Source of the DNA: Candidatus Leptofilum proximum
Lineage (GTDB): Bacteria; Chloroflexota; Anaerolineae; Promineifilales; Promineifilaceae
Reading direction: 5' to 3'
Assembly (NCBI GenBank): GCA_016710325.1
Contig: JADJXK010000002.1
Coordinates: forward strand, 434,001-498,000
Length of the DNA stretch: 64,000 nt
Numbering within the stretch: the first letter of the stretch is position 1; each line of letters begins with the position of its first letter. The position numbers and the translations under genes are program-made. The notes below the pieces were generated by a model. That model did not search any database and was not told where the DNA came from. It saw nothing but the letters and a program-made list of their open reading frames with translations. Below, one piece after another: positions 8,321-17,400 of the stretch.

Positions 8321-9865
8321 ATGGACAACCTCCTTATCTCCATGGAAGGAATCGATAAGAGCTTCCCGGGGGTGAAAGCCCTGGACCAATGCCGCTTTGA
8401 ACTGCGTGCCGGGGAAGTCCATGCCCTGGTTGGCGAAAATGGTGCCGGGAAATCTACCTTGATGAAGGTATTGTCTGGCATCTATGCCAGAGATGCTGGC
8501 CGCATTTTTTGTAAGGGGAGAGAAGTTGAAATCCCAACCCCCCGGGCGGCCCAAGATTTGGGGATTAGCATTATTCATCAGGAACTGAATTTGATGCCGC
8601 ATTTGACGCTGGCACAAAACATTTTTATCGGGCGGGAACCACGTCGGGGACTGAGTTTTTTGTTGGATGAAGCCGCCTTGAACCAGCAAACGGCCGAATT
8701 ATTCGCCAGTATGCACCTTAAGCTAGACCCCCAAACACGCGTTTCCAACCTCACCATCGCCAAGCAGCAGATGGTGGAAATTGCCAAAGCGCTCTCCTTC
8801 AATTCAGAAGTGTTAATTATGGATGAGCCAACGGCCGCTTTAACCGAAACCGAAATCGAAGACCTGTTTAAATTCATTCGCGACCTGCGGGCGCGTGGGG
8901 CCGGTATTATTTATATTTCCCATCGTTTGGAAGAGCTAAAACAAATTTCTGACCGGGTTACCGTTATGCGCGACGGGCATTACATCAACACGGTCAACAC
9001 CAGCGAAGCTACCACCGACCAGATTATTAGCATGATGGTGGGTCGCACCATTTATGAAGCCACGCCTGAGCTGCCCAAAGAACCCAATGATGAAGTAGTG
9101 CTGGAAGTCAAAAATCTTAACCAAGGAAAATCGCTCCAGGATATCAATTTCCAGTTAAAGAAAGGCGAAATTTTGGGCTTCGCCGGGCTGATGGGCGCTG
9201 GACGCACCGAAGTTGCCCGAGCTGTTTTTGGCGCTGACTCGGTTGATTCAGGCGAGATTTACATCCGAGGCAAAAAGGTGGACATTCATACGCCGCAGCA
9301 GGCGGTTTGGCATGGCATTGGCTACCTGTCTGAAGACCGCAAGCGGTATGGCCTGGCCTTGGGCCTGGAAGTGAAAGAAAATGTAGCGATGGCCGCCCTG
9401 GATAAGTTTTTAGGCTTTCTGGGCTGGGTCAACAAATCGCAAATCCGCTCTACGGCCAAACACCATATCGACGAATTAGAGATCAAAACCCCCAGCGCGG
9501 AACAAAAGGTCAAGAATCTTTCTGGCGGTAACCAACAAAAAGTGGTCATTGGCAAATGGCTGACGGCCGATACCGACATTCTCATTTTTGATGAGCCGAC
9601 ACGCGGCATCGATGTGGGCGCCAAAAGCGAAATTTACAAGCTGCTAAATGATCTGGCCAAAAAAGGGAAATCAATTATTATGATTTCCTCTGAGCTGCCC
9701 GAAATTTTGCGCATGAGCCATCGCGTTGTTGTCATGTGCGAAGGGCGTATTACAGGCGAGCTCCACATTGAGGAGGCCACCCAAGAAAAAATCATGACGC
9801 TGGCCACGGCCCGTAAAGCAATTGTCAATGACAATTTGCCATCCGCACCAGCTACGGCCGCATAG
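8321..9865 (+). CDS. Sugar ABC transporter ATP-binding protein, two-domain (RbsA-type)
   Basis: A 514-residue tandem ATPase that powers monosaccharide import. Domain 1 has Walker A GENGAGKST, a divergent signature LTIAKQQMVE and Walker B VLIMDEPTAAL. Domain 2 has a typical degenerate P-loop region (GLMGAGRTE), the signature LSGGNQQKV and Walker B ILIFDEPTRGID. This asymmetry is normal for RbsA/MglA proteins. The longer open frame begins at 8264, inside the terminator, so I place the start at 8321 (MDNLLISMEG), downstream of GGAGG. The permease starts 16 bases after its stop. Confidence 0.92.
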   Translation: MDNLLISMEGIDKSFPGVKALDQCRFELRAGEVHALVGENGAGKSTLMKVLSGIYARDAGRIFCKGREVEIPTPRAAQDLGISIIHQELNLMPHLTLAQNIFIGREPRRGLSFLLDEAALNQQTAELFASMHLKLDPQTRVSNLTIAKQQMVEIAKALSFNSEVLIMDEPTAALTETEIEDLFKFIRDLRARGAGIIYISHRLEELKQISDRVTVMRDGHYINTVNTSEATTDQIISMMVGRTIYEATPELPKEPNDEVVLEVKNLNQGKSLQDINFQLKKGEILGFAGLMGAGRTEVARAVFGADSVDSGEIYIRGKKVDIHTPQQAVWHGIGYLSEDRKRYGLALGLEVKENVAMAALDKFLGFLGWVNKSQIRSTAKHHIDELEIKTPSAEQKVKNLSGGNQQKVVIGKWLTADTDILIFDEPTRGIDVGAKSEIYKLLNDLAKKGKSIIMISSELPEILRMSHRVVVMCEGRITGELHIEEATQEKIMTLATARKAIVNDNLPSAPATAA

Positions 9866-9881
9866 AAACAGGTACACAACG

Positions 9882-10847
9882 ATGGAATTCAAAAATCAAC
9901 TCAAAGCGCTTTTTAACTCCGATGCCTCACAAAAGATCCTGGCGTTTGCGGGGCTAATTGTGATGTTTGTGGTGTTCTCGCTGGCATCACCGAACTTTTT
10001 TCAGTTTAGCAACATTGTAGGCATTTTGCTGGCAACGGCCGTTAACGGGGTGTTGGCTCTAGGCGTCACCTTCGTCATCATTACGGCCGGTATTGATTTG
10101 TCTGTGGGTACGGTAATGACGCTTGCAGCGGTAATGACCGGCGTTTTCATCACCAACCTGGGCCTGCCCATTCCGGTTGGCGTGTTGGGCGGCTTACTCA
10201 CCGGTGGTTTTGCTGGCTGGATTAACGGAACCGTCATCTCCAAAATGCGCGTGCCGCCTTTTGTCACTACGCTGGGCATGCTGTACGTGGCCAAAGGCCT
10301 GGCGCTGGTTATCTCGGGGCTAAAGCCGATCTACTTCAGCGACGACCCCGGATTTACCCAAATTGCCATGGGTGACATCGCCGGAATTCCCTATGCCGTC
10401 CTCATTTTCTTTGGCGCTGCCATTGTGGCCAGCGTCATTCTGAACAAAACTATCCTGGGTCGATACACCTTCGCCCTGGGCAGTAATGAAGAAGCTACGC
10501 GTCTTTCTGGTGTCAACACAAACAAATGGAAGACGGCCGTTTACACGGTGGCCGGTCTTTATTCCGGTCTGGCAGGTGTGCTCATTGCTTCCCGGTTAAA
10601 CTCTGCTCAACCAGCGCTGGGCGCCGGGTATGAGCTCGATGCCATTGCCGCCGTCGTCATCGGCGGCACGTCCCTCAGCGGGGGCGAAGGCACCATTTTA
10701 GGCACCGTCATCGGCGCTTTTATTATCAGCGTTTTGACCAACGGCCTGCGCATTATGTCGGTGCCCCAGGAGTGGCAGATTGTGGTCACCGGCGGCATCT
10801 TGATCGTGGCCGTTTATGCTGACATGCTGCGCCGCCGCCGCAGCTAA
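9882..10847 (+). CDS. Sugar ABC transporter permease (RbsC-type)
   Basis: A 321-residue polytopic membrane protein with the pattern of ribose/xylose-type permeases. There are eight or more hydrophobic segments, the motif AGIDLSVGTVM after the third, and the loop RLSGVNTNKWKTAVY before the last helices. The longer frame starts inside the ATPase gene at 9822; MEFKNQLKALF at 9882 fits the usual start. Only one permease gene is present, as expected for a homodimeric channel with the tandem ATPase. The next gene, fucI, begins 35 bases downstream with AGGAG, so transport and metabolism are in one transcript. Confidence 0.9.
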   Translation: MEFKNQLKALFNSDASQKILAFAGLIVMFVVFSLASPNFFQFSNIVGILLATAVNGVLALGVTFVIITAGIDLSVGTVMTLAAVMTGVFITNLGLPIPVGVLGGLLTGGFAGWINGTVISKMRVPPFVTTLGMLYVAKGLALVISGLKPIYFSDDPGFTQIAMGDIAGIPYAVLIFFGAAIVASVILNKTILGRYTFALGSNEEATRLSGVNTNKWKTAVYTVAGLYSGLAGVLIASRLNSAQPALGAGYELDAIAAVVIGGTSLSGGEGTILGTVIGAFIISVLTNGLRIMSVPQEWQIVVTGGILIVAVYADMLRRRRS

Positions 10848-10882
10848 TTCTGTCTGTCCCCAACAAAGGAGTTTTGTGGTAG

Positions 10883-12679
10883 ATGAACAGCAATGAACCC
10901 AAAAACCGATTAATTGGTTCGCCGCCTAAAATTGGAATCCGGCCCACTATCGACGGCCGTTACCACGGCGTGCGCGAATCATTAGAAGAAACAACCATGG
11001 GCATGGCAAAAAACGTGGCTGCCTTCTTGAGCGCTAACCTGCGCCATGCCAACGGCCTGCCCGTCGAATGTGTCGTCGCCGATACCTGCATTGGCGGCGT
11101 GGCCGAAGCGGCACAAACGGCCGCCAAATTTGCCCGCGAAGGTGTTGGCGTCTCCATTACAGTGACGCCCGCCTGGTGTTATGGCTCAGAAACGATGGAC
11201 ATGGACCCGCTGATTCCCAAAGCAGTCTGGGGCTTTAACGGCACGGAACGGCCCGGCGCGGTCTATCTGGCAGCGGTGATGGCCGCTCACGCCCAGAAAG
11301 GCTTACCGGCGTTCAGCATATACGGCCGTAACGTCCAGGACATTGGCGACACTACCATCCCTGAAGATGTGCAGGAAAAACTGCTGCGCTTTGCCCGCGC
11401 CGGTCTGGCCGTAGCCACCATGCGCGGCCAATCCTACCTGGCAATGGGCGGCGTTTCCATGGGCATTGCCGGTTCCATCGTCGATCAGCCCTTCTTCGAG
11501 CAGTACCTGGGCATGCGTGTGGAAACCATCGACATGACCGAATTCACCCGGCGCATAGAGCAGAACATCTACGACCCCGACGAATATAAAAAAGCGCTGG
11601 CCTGGGTCAAGGAAAACTGCCACGAGGGCAAAGATTACAACGATGACGCCCACAAACGGACCCGCGAACAGCAAGATGCCGACTGGGAAATGTCGGTCAA
11701 AATGGCCCTTATCGGCCGCGATCTGATGAACGGCAATCCGCAGTTGGCCAGGTTGGGTTACAAGGAAGAGGCCAACGGCCACAACGCTATCGCAGGCGGC
11801 TTCCAGGGACAGCGCCAGTGGACCGATGCCTTCGCCAACGGCGATTTCATGGAAGCAATTTTAACCACTTCCTTCGACTGGAATGGCATTCGCCAACCCT
11901 TCATGGTTGCCACGGAAAATGATGCCCTCAACGGCGTCAGCATGTTATTTGGCCATCTGCTTACGGGCTCCGCCCAGATTTTTGCCGATGTACGTACCTA
12001 CTGGAGTCCTGAAGCTGTTAAACGTGTCACCGGATATGAATTGGAAGGAACGGCCGTTGGCGGCATTTTGCACCTCATTAACTCTGGCCCCGCAGCGCTT
12101 GACGGCACTGGCGCACAAGCAAAAGATGGCGAACCCGTCATGAAGCCCTGGTGGGAAATCACCCCCGAAGATGCCAAAGCCTGCCTGGAAGCAACCACCT
12201 GGCACGCCGGGATGACCGAATACTTCCGCGGTGGCGGCTGGTCGACCAAGTTCCGTACCCGCGGCGGCATGCCCATGACAATGTGCCGCCTCAACCTGGT
12301 GAAAGGTCTAGGCCCTGCGCTGCAAATCGCTGAAGGATGGAGTGTGGATTTGCCCGATGAGGTACACGACGTTCTGGACGAACGCACCAATCCCACCTGG
12401 CCAACCACCTGGTTTGTACCCCGCACGGAGGGCTCTGGCCCGTTCCGCGATGTGTACACGGTCATGAGCAACTGGGGCGCCAACCACGGTGCCATCTCCT
12501 ACGGCCACATCGGCGCCGACCTGATTAGTCTGGCTGCCATGCTGCGTATTCCCGTTTACATGCACAACGTGCCGGAGGAAAATGTGTTCCGGCCACACGC
12601 ATGGGCCGCCTTTGGGGCGATGGAACCACAGGGCGCGGACTTTCGCGCCTGCGCCAACTTCGGCCCGCTGTACGGTTAA
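10883..12679 (+). CDS. fucI: L-fucose isomerase
   Basis: A 598-residue enzyme that converts L-fucose to L-fuculose (and D-arabinose to D-ribulose) with Mn2+. The N-terminus KIGIRPTIDGRYHGVRESLEE and the segment DTCIGGVAEAA are FucI signatures. The metal-binding Glu and Asp lie in ATENDALNGVS, and the C-terminal His in GANHGAISYGHIG. Length matches the family (about 590). It follows the permease in the same operon. Two genes downstream supply the mutarotase and the aldolase, making the fucose pathway the best reading of the locus. Confidence 0.93.
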   Translation: MNSNEPKNRLIGSPPKIGIRPTIDGRYHGVRESLEETTMGMAKNVAAFLSANLRHANGLPVECVVADTCIGGVAEAAQTAAKFAREGVGVSITVTPAWCYGSETMDMDPLIPKAVWGFNGTERPGAVYLAAVMAAHAQKGLPAFSIYGRNVQDIGDTTIPEDVQEKLLRFARAGLAVATMRGQSYLAMGGVSMGIAGSIVDQPFFEQYLGMRVETIDMTEFTRRIEQNIYDPDEYKKALAWVKENCHEGKDYNDDAHKRTREQQDADWEMSVKMALIGRDLMNGNPQLARLGYKEEANGHNAIAGGFQGQRQWTDAFANGDFMEAILTTSFDWNGIRQPFMVATENDALNGVSMLFGHLLTGSAQIFADVRTYWSPEAVKRVTGYELEGTAVGGILHLINSGPAALDGTGAQAKDGEPVMKPWWEITPEDAKACLEATTWHAGMTEYFRGGGWSTKFRTRGGMPMTMCRLNLVKGLGPALQIAEGWSVDLPDEVHDVLDERTNPTWPTTWFVPRTEGSGPFRDVYTVMSNWGANHGAISYGHIGADLISLAAMLRIPVYMHNVPEENVFRPHAWAAFGAMEPQGADFRACANFGPLYG

Positions 12680-12696
12680 TAAACCTTGAGGTAAGT

Positions 12697-13131
12697 ATGC
12701 TAAAGGGAATTTCGCCTCTGTTTAGCCCTGAACTGCTGGCCGCGCTTTACCAGATGGGCCACGGTGATGAGATTGTGCTGGCCGACGCTCACTTTCCCGG
12801 CCACACCGTCAACAAGTTTGTAATTCGGGCGGATGGCTTGAAGATTGCCGATTTACTGGAGGCCATCACGCCCCTGTTTGTTCTCGACGAGTACGTGGAC
12901 GATCCGGTTGTCATGATGGCCTGTGTTCCGGGCGACACGCCGGACCCGGCGGTGGAGGCAGACTACCGGGCGGCAATGGCTCGGCACATTACGGCCGTTC
13001 CCGAAACCACATTCATCGACCGCTTTGCCTTTTACGAACGAGCCAAAAACGCGTTTGTCGTCGTGCTAACCGGAGAAACGCGCAAGTATGGCAACATCAT
13101 TCTCAAAAAGGGCGTCATCCCTCTGTTGTAA
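12697..13131 (+). CDS. fucU: L-fucose mutarotase (RbsD/FucU family)
   Basis: A 144-residue protein that interconverts sugar anomers, supplying the form used by the isomerase. MLKGISPLFSPELLAALYQMGHGDEIVLADAHFPG is the FucU/RbsD N-terminus with the catalytic His in MGHGD. The C-terminus ends GETRKYGNIILKKGVIP, where the conserved Tyr and Asn lie. An in-frame ATG at 12601 lies inside fucI; the start at 12697 has TTGAGG and is 17 bases after the fucI stop. It belongs to the importer/fucI transcript. Confidence 0.9.
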   Translation: MLKGISPLFSPELLAALYQMGHGDEIVLADAHFPGHTVNKFVIRADGLKIADLLEAITPLFVLDEYVDDPVVMMACVPGDTPDPAVEADYRAAMARHITAVPETTFIDRFAFYERAKNAFVVVLTGETRKYGNIILKKGVIPLL

Positions 13132-13190
13132 GACCAATTTTTTCAGGTGCTAAAGTTCTAAACTGCGTTCAGCTTCAAAACAGGAGTTTA

Positions 13191-13907
13191 ATGAAGAAAC
13201 TCGAAAAGTACACTGCAGAAGCCAGGGAATTTATCAGGGTTTGTCATCGCCTGGCTCAGACTCAGTTTGTGACCAGCAGCGGCGGGAACCTGGCATGGCG
13301 GCTGGAAGATGATCTGCTAATGATTACGCCGACCAAATTGTACAAAGGCGATGTCGAGCTTCAGGATTTGGTCTTTATCGATAAGTTAGGAAGAGTGATA
13401 GAAGGTGAGCGCAAGCCCACAGGGGAAACGCCCATGTATCTAAAGTTCTTCCATCTACGGCCAGACGTTGTTTCGGTCATTCACTGCCATGCGCCGCACG
13501 TTTGCGCCATGACAATTTCCCACAACACAAATTGGTTAATGCGCCCGATTTTCCCGGAAACGACCATTGAAGTAGGACCCGTGCCCCTGGTGCCTTATGC
13601 CGAACCACTCACAGAACAGCTCGCGGAAAATTTTGTGCCGTTCCTGCCCAAATACAACAGCTTCTTGATGGAAAATCATGGCCTGGTGACCATGTCCCGT
13701 GGCGGCATCAAGGAGACGCTTATGTTGGTTGAGTTATTGGAGCTAAGCGCAAAGTCCATTTTGCAGGCACTAACCGTTGGCCAGATCAAGGAATTAAAAC
13801 AGCAGGATGTTCGGAACCTTGGCAATACAATGCGCACACGCGGCTTGCCCCTGTTCGGCGCCCCTGGTGTCAATACTTCGTTGGAAGGTCTATATTTTGG
13901 GACATAA
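13191..13907 (+). CDS. L-fuculose-phosphate aldolase-like class II aldolase
   Basis: A 238-residue class II aldolase/adducin-family protein that should split fuculose-1-phosphate, or a related ketose phosphate, into dihydroxyacetone phosphate and lactaldehyde. All zinc-site residues are visible: catalytic E79 (TGETPMYL), H98 and H100 (VIHCHAP) and H163 (MENHG). SSGGNLAWR at about 29-37 is the phosphate-binding segment. The start at 13191 has AGGAG. It is the last intact gene of the sugar operon, 59 bases after the mutarotase. Rhamnulose- or ribulose-phosphate specificity is possible; context favours fuculose phosphate. Confidence 0.88.
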   Translation: MKKLEKYTAEAREFIRVCHRLAQTQFVTSSGGNLAWRLEDDLLMITPTKLYKGDVELQDLVFIDKLGRVIEGERKPTGETPMYLKFFHLRPDVVSVIHCHAPHVCAMTISHNTNWLMRPIFPETTIEVGPVPLVPYAEPLTEQLAENFVPFLPKYNSFLMENHGLVTMSRGGIKETLMLVELLELSAKSILQALTVGQIKELKQQDVRNLGNTMRTRGLPLFGAPGVNTSLEGLYFGT

Positions 13908-13984
13908 AAGCCCCCTGCCCGGTTAAAGTCGGCCGTTCCCGAACCCAGCCCAACCCGGAACTTGGAATTTACAAGAGAAAACGA

Positions 13985-14197
13985 ATGAATATTCAACTAC
14001 TTATCGCGCAAATGACGCTCGAAGAAAAAGCCGCGCTCTGCACCGGCGCCAGCCACTGGACCACCACCCCGGTGGTACGATTAAACATCCCAGAAATGAT
14101 CGTTTCCTACGGCCCGCACGGCGTGCGACGCTTGTCTGGGAAGCAGCTCAATACGCTCCAAACCCGAAATAATCTGGGCGTTGGCAACGGCCGTTAA
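13985..14197 (+). pseudogene. Remnant of a GH3 beta-glucosidase (N-terminus only)
   Basis: A 70-codon frame reads MNIQLLIAQMTLEEKAALC, then TGASHWTTTPVVRLNIPEMI and YGPHGVRR. This is the N-terminus of a glycoside hydrolase family 3 beta-glucosidase (normally above 700 residues), with SDGPHGVR altered to SYGPHGVRR. After GVRR the sequence leaves the family and stops. No continuation is seen before the next gene at 14310, so this is a deletion remnant. It hints that the sugar locus once extended into oligosaccharide or glycoside breakdown. Confidence 0.75.
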
Positions 14198-14309
14198 ACC
14201 TCGTGCCGCCGGTTTGTCGCTGTGAGATCTTTTTACCCTATCGCCGGAAAATCCGGCCAAACATCGTTTAAGCGGGTAAATCGATTCAACAAACCGGAGG
14301 TAAACACCC

Positions 14310-14759
14310 ATGAGCGAGCAGGAAAAACCAAAACAGAAACGGGCGACCGAGCAGGCGTCGGAGCGTGAAGAAATTTTGCGTGCGTTTGGGGCCAGCACGT
14401 CAGACATGATCCAGAAAGCGGCCGTTATCCTGGAAGAAGAAGTTGCCGTTGGTCTGTTGGCGGCCCGCGAGGTGGAACGGAGCATGCGCGAAACGGGCGA
14501 ATTGAGTTCCGAATCGTTTGACGACATCCTGGTGCGGCTGCGCAAAGATGCCCACGATGTGGTCAACATCATCAGTGAGCAGGTAGACCAGATGCGTTCG
14601 TCGGAGTTTGATGAGCTGTCGCAGCGGTTCCAGAAGGATGCCCATGAAGCGGTGGACGTGCTGCTCAACGCCGTCACCCACGCGCCAGGCCTCATCAATC
14701 GCTTGCTGAAAATGAGCAACCTCACCACCACAGACACAAGCGGCCGTACCCCATCATGA
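14310..14759 (+). CDS. Small acidic helical protein coupled to a prenyl synthase
   Basis: I do not recognise a family. The 149-residue product is rich in Glu, Arg and Ala, has no membrane segment or signal peptide and is predicted by eye to be almost all helical. Two similar stretches, DDILVRLRKDAHDVVNII (about residues 71-88) and ELSQRFQKDAHEAVDVLL (about 98-115), suggest an internal repeat of a helical hairpin. GGAGG lies before the ATG. The gene overlaps the downstream prenyl synthase by four bases (ATGA at 14756), so the two proteins are coupled and may interact. Confidence 0.7.
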   Translation: MSEQEKPKQKRATEQASEREEILRAFGASTSDMIQKAAVILEEEVAVGLLAAREVERSMRETGELSSESFDDILVRLRKDAHDVVNIISEQVDQMRSSEFDELSQRFQKDAHEAVDVLLNAVTHAPGLINRLLKMSNLTTTDTSGRTPS

Positions 14760-15787
14760 CCCAATTTGCTTTCTTTGAAGAGCGCCTGGCCTATTACCGG
14801 GAAATCACGCTGAACAATCTGCACACCGTGCTGCCCATCCGGGAGCCAAAGCGGTACTTCTACGAGCTGCTGCCGGATTATCCGCAGCGGGGCGGCAAGG
14901 GGCTGCGGGCCGCTTTGTGCCTGGCCACCTGCCTGGCCTACGGCGGCCGTATCCAAAATGCACTCAACACGGCGGTGGCCATCGAGCTGTTTCACAACGG
15001 CTTTCTGGTTCACGATGACATCCAGGACGAGAGCATGTTTCGCCGGGGAACCCACACGCTGCACGCCCAGCACGGCGTGGGCGTAGCCATCAACATCGGC
15101 AACGCGTTAAACTTGCTCAGCCTGCAGGTGCTGATGAAAAACCAGGCAACCTTGGGAGGGCGGCTGGCCTGGCAGCTGTTTAGCGAGAGCTCAGAGATGC
15201 TGCGCCAGACGCTGGAAGGTCAGGCGCTGGAGCTGGCCTGGATTCGCGACAACGCCTGTGATTTATCCGACCGCGACTACCTGCGCATGGCGCTCAAAAA
15301 GACGGCATGGTACACCTGCATTTATCCCTGCCGGGCCGGAGGGTTGGCCGCCACGGGCGGCGGCATTGACGCGGATCGCTTTTATCGGTTTGGTTGGTTT
15401 TTAGGCGTTGCCTTCCAGATTCAGGATGATTTGTTGAACCTGGTGGGTGATTACGGCCGTTACGGCAAAGAAATTTACGGCGATCTGTGGGAAGGCAAGC
15501 GCACCCTGATGCTGATCCATCTACTTAACCAGTGTACGTCGCAGGAAAAAGCAGCGCTGCAAACCATCCTGGCCCAAAGCCGGGACGAACGCACGGAGGA
15601 CCAGGTAGCGTGGATGGTCGACCGGATGACACATTACGGCAGTATCAACTTCGGCCGCCAGTGTGCCCGGCAGTTTGCCGGGGCCGCCCTCTACGAATTT
15701 CGCAACGCCTATGGGCACCTGCCCGATTCAGACGACAAGCGCTTCATTTTAGAAATGGTGCTGTACATGATTGAAAGAAAGTGTTAG
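14756..15787 (+). CDS. Polyprenyl (geranylgeranyl-type) diphosphate synthase
   Basis: A 343-residue trans-prenyl diphosphate synthase, elongating allylic diphosphates with isopentenyl diphosphate for carotenoid, quinone or lipid chains. The first Asp-rich motif is HDDIQDE (D87, D88, D91) followed by FRRG. The second is FQIQDDLLN, so the last Asp of DDxxD is Asn. GGKGLRAAL gives the diphosphate-binding Lys and Arg. It overlaps the small protein upstream by four bases. A second synthase with both motifs intact lies at 35541, so the two probably make different chains, or this one has a changed activity. Confidence 0.85.
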   Translation: MTQFAFFEERLAYYREITLNNLHTVLPIREPKRYFYELLPDYPQRGGKGLRAALCLATCLAYGGRIQNALNTAVAIELFHNGFLVHDDIQDESMFRRGTHTLHAQHGVGVAINIGNALNLLSLQVLMKNQATLGGRLAWQLFSESSEMLRQTLEGQALELAWIRDNACDLSDRDYLRMALKKTAWYTCIYPCRAGGLAATGGGIDADRFYRFGWFLGVAFQIQDDLLNLVGDYGRYGKEIYGDLWEGKRTLMLIHLLNQCTSQEKAALQTILAQSRDERTEDQVAWMVDRMTHYGSINFGRQCARQFAGAALYEFRNAYGHLPDSDDKRFILEMVLYMIERKC

Positions 15788-15860
15788 CGGGGTACGGCCG
15801 TACCCCAACGTTCGAGAATCTCTTTCACCACAAATCAAGACGTGTTACCATTGCCGCATC

Positions 15861-16598
15861 ATGGCACGGACACCCGATTCAGAATTGAAGCTTCTTACAA
15901 AAGCAGCGCTGTTTGCCGGGCTGACAGACGCTCAGCTGCACACCATTCAACACCACGCCACGCTGGTTGAAGTACCCCGGCGCGGCTTCTTCTTTCAGCA
16001 GGGTGAAGCCGCCACCACCTTTTACCTGATTCGCCAGGGGCAGGTGCGCCTGAGCCAGATAAACCCGGAAGGCAAACAAGTGATCATTCACCTGTTTGGC
16101 CCAGGCGATGTGATGGCCGTGATCGTGGTGTTGAGCAACGCTGCTTACCCGCTTTCTGCGGAAGCAATAACCGACTGCATAGCCTGGGCCTGGCGCCGGG
16201 AAACGGCCGTTCACCTCATGGAACAGTTCCCGCGCCTGGCCATCAACGGGATGGAGATGGTAGCTCAGCGCTTCCAGGAGCTGCAAAATCGCTACCGCGA
16301 ACTCTCTACCGAACGGGTCGAACAGCGTGTCGCCCGCGCCCTCGTCCGCCTGATTCACCAGCGCAACGGCTACCAGGCCCAAAAACCCTACCCCCTGCTT
16401 GCGCTGACCCGGCAAGACCTGGCCGAAATGACCGGGACCACCCTTTATACCGTCAGCCGCATTTGCAGCAGCTGGGAGCAGCAAGGCCTGCTGGAAACAG
16501 GTCGCGAACAGCTGCACATCCACAATCTGGATGAACTCACCAACATTGCCGACGATTTACGGCCGTCCCTCCCCAACCTCCCACCTAAACCAGATTAG
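15861..16598 (+). CDS. Crp/Fnr-family transcriptional regulator
   Basis: A 245-residue regulator with an N-terminal cyclic-nucleotide-binding fold (about residues 15-130, FFFQQGEAATTFYLIRQGQV) and a C-terminal winged helix (LTRQDLAEMTGTTLYTVSRI). There is no N-terminal cysteine cluster, so it is not an iron-sulfur FNR sensor. The open frame begins at 15771, overlapping the prenyl synthase; MARTPDSELK at 15861 is the likelier start though no strong ribosome site precedes it. It lies just before nrfHA, so control of nitrite reduction is the obvious guess, as with NarR/DNR-type relatives. Confidence 0.85.
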   Translation: MARTPDSELKLLTKAALFAGLTDAQLHTIQHHATLVEVPRRGFFFQQGEAATTFYLIRQGQVRLSQINPEGKQVIIHLFGPGDVMAVIVVLSNAAYPLSAEAITDCIAWAWRRETAVHLMEQFPRLAINGMEMVAQRFQELQNRYRELSTERVEQRVARALVRLIHQRNGYQAQKPYPLLALTRQDLAEMTGTTLYTVSRICSSWEQQGLLETGREQLHIHNLDELTNIADDLRPSLPNLPPKPD

Positions 16599-16802
16599 CC
16601 CCAAAAGCCTACTTTTCGCTGCCTACCCCGGTCTTTGACCATCCCTCCAAAAACAAAATTCGGGCAGCATAAAATTTGCATAAATTTTCGACTTGTAAGA
16701 ATATACCATTAGAAGTTCATTCAATGAAAATTCGGTTCCTTGCGCTGGCGCAAAGACACCATCTAGCCTCACCAGTAAAATGTAGTGAAAAGGATTTTAC
16801 CG

Positions 16803-17306
16803 ATGGGCAATACCAAACAATCATCCTCTGCAACGCCGACCCCGGCTTCCCGGTGGCCTCAGGCTTCGCTGCGCGTCTGGCTGCTGCTGGCCGCCCTCGT
16901 TGGCGGCATCATTGGGCTGGGCAGCTTTACATTTGCCTATGCCGAAGGCGCCTCTTACCTATCTGACAATCCCGATGCCTGTGTGAACTGCCACGTGATG
17001 CAAGACGTCTACGACGGCTGGAACCACGGCAGCCACAAGGCCGTTGCCACCTGCAACGACTGCCACACCCCGCACACCTTTCTGGAAAAATACATGATCA
17101 AAGGGCTAAATGGCTGGAACCACAGCGTCGCCTTTACCACTGGCAACTTCCCAGAACCCATCCAAATTACCGAGCGCAATCATGAGGTTGCTCTGGAAAA
17201 CTGCATTTACTGCCACGGGGACATGGTGGTGGCCATTAGCCATGAAGGGGAAGCGGAACCAACAGACTGCATACGCTGCCACGCTGGGGTGGGACACGGC
17301 CGTTGA
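16803..17306 (+). CDS. nrfH: Cytochrome c nitrite reductase, membrane subunit NrfH
   Basis: A 167-residue NapC/NirT-type tetraheme cytochrome that takes electrons from the quinol pool and passes them to NrfA. One N-terminal membrane anchor (about residues 22-47) precedes four haem motifs: CVNCH (60-64, with the Met of CHVM typical of NrfH haem 1), CNDCH (84-88), CIYCH (134-138) and CIRCH (156-160). A GTG 18 bases upstream is an alternative start. It is followed by nrfA after 94 bases. The Crp/Fnr gene upstream may regulate it. Length and haem count match the family. Confidence 0.92.
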   Translation: MGNTKQSSSATPTPASRWPQASLRVWLLLAALVGGIIGLGSFTFAYAEGASYLSDNPDACVNCHVMQDVYDGWNHGSHKAVATCNDCHTPHTFLEKYMIKGLNGWNHSVAFTTGNFPEPIQITERNHEVALENCIYCHGDMVVAISHEGEAEPTDCIRCHAGVGHGR

Positions 17307-17400
17307 GTAATTGGCAAACTTGACATCACGCTCTGTTGAATAAATTTTTGTCAATTTCATCCATTCCCACCATTATTATTTCGAAAGTTTAGGAGAGATC

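Noticed and set aside
14081..15073. 330-codon minus-strand frame over the small helical protein and prenyl synthase
   Set aside because: No family resemblance; covers two coupled plus-strand genes with clear ribosome sites.
17318..17370. FNR/Crp box before nrfA (TTGAATAAATTTTTGTCAA)
   Set aside because: The half-sites are too far apart for TTGATNNNNATCAA, so no regulatory site is claimed.
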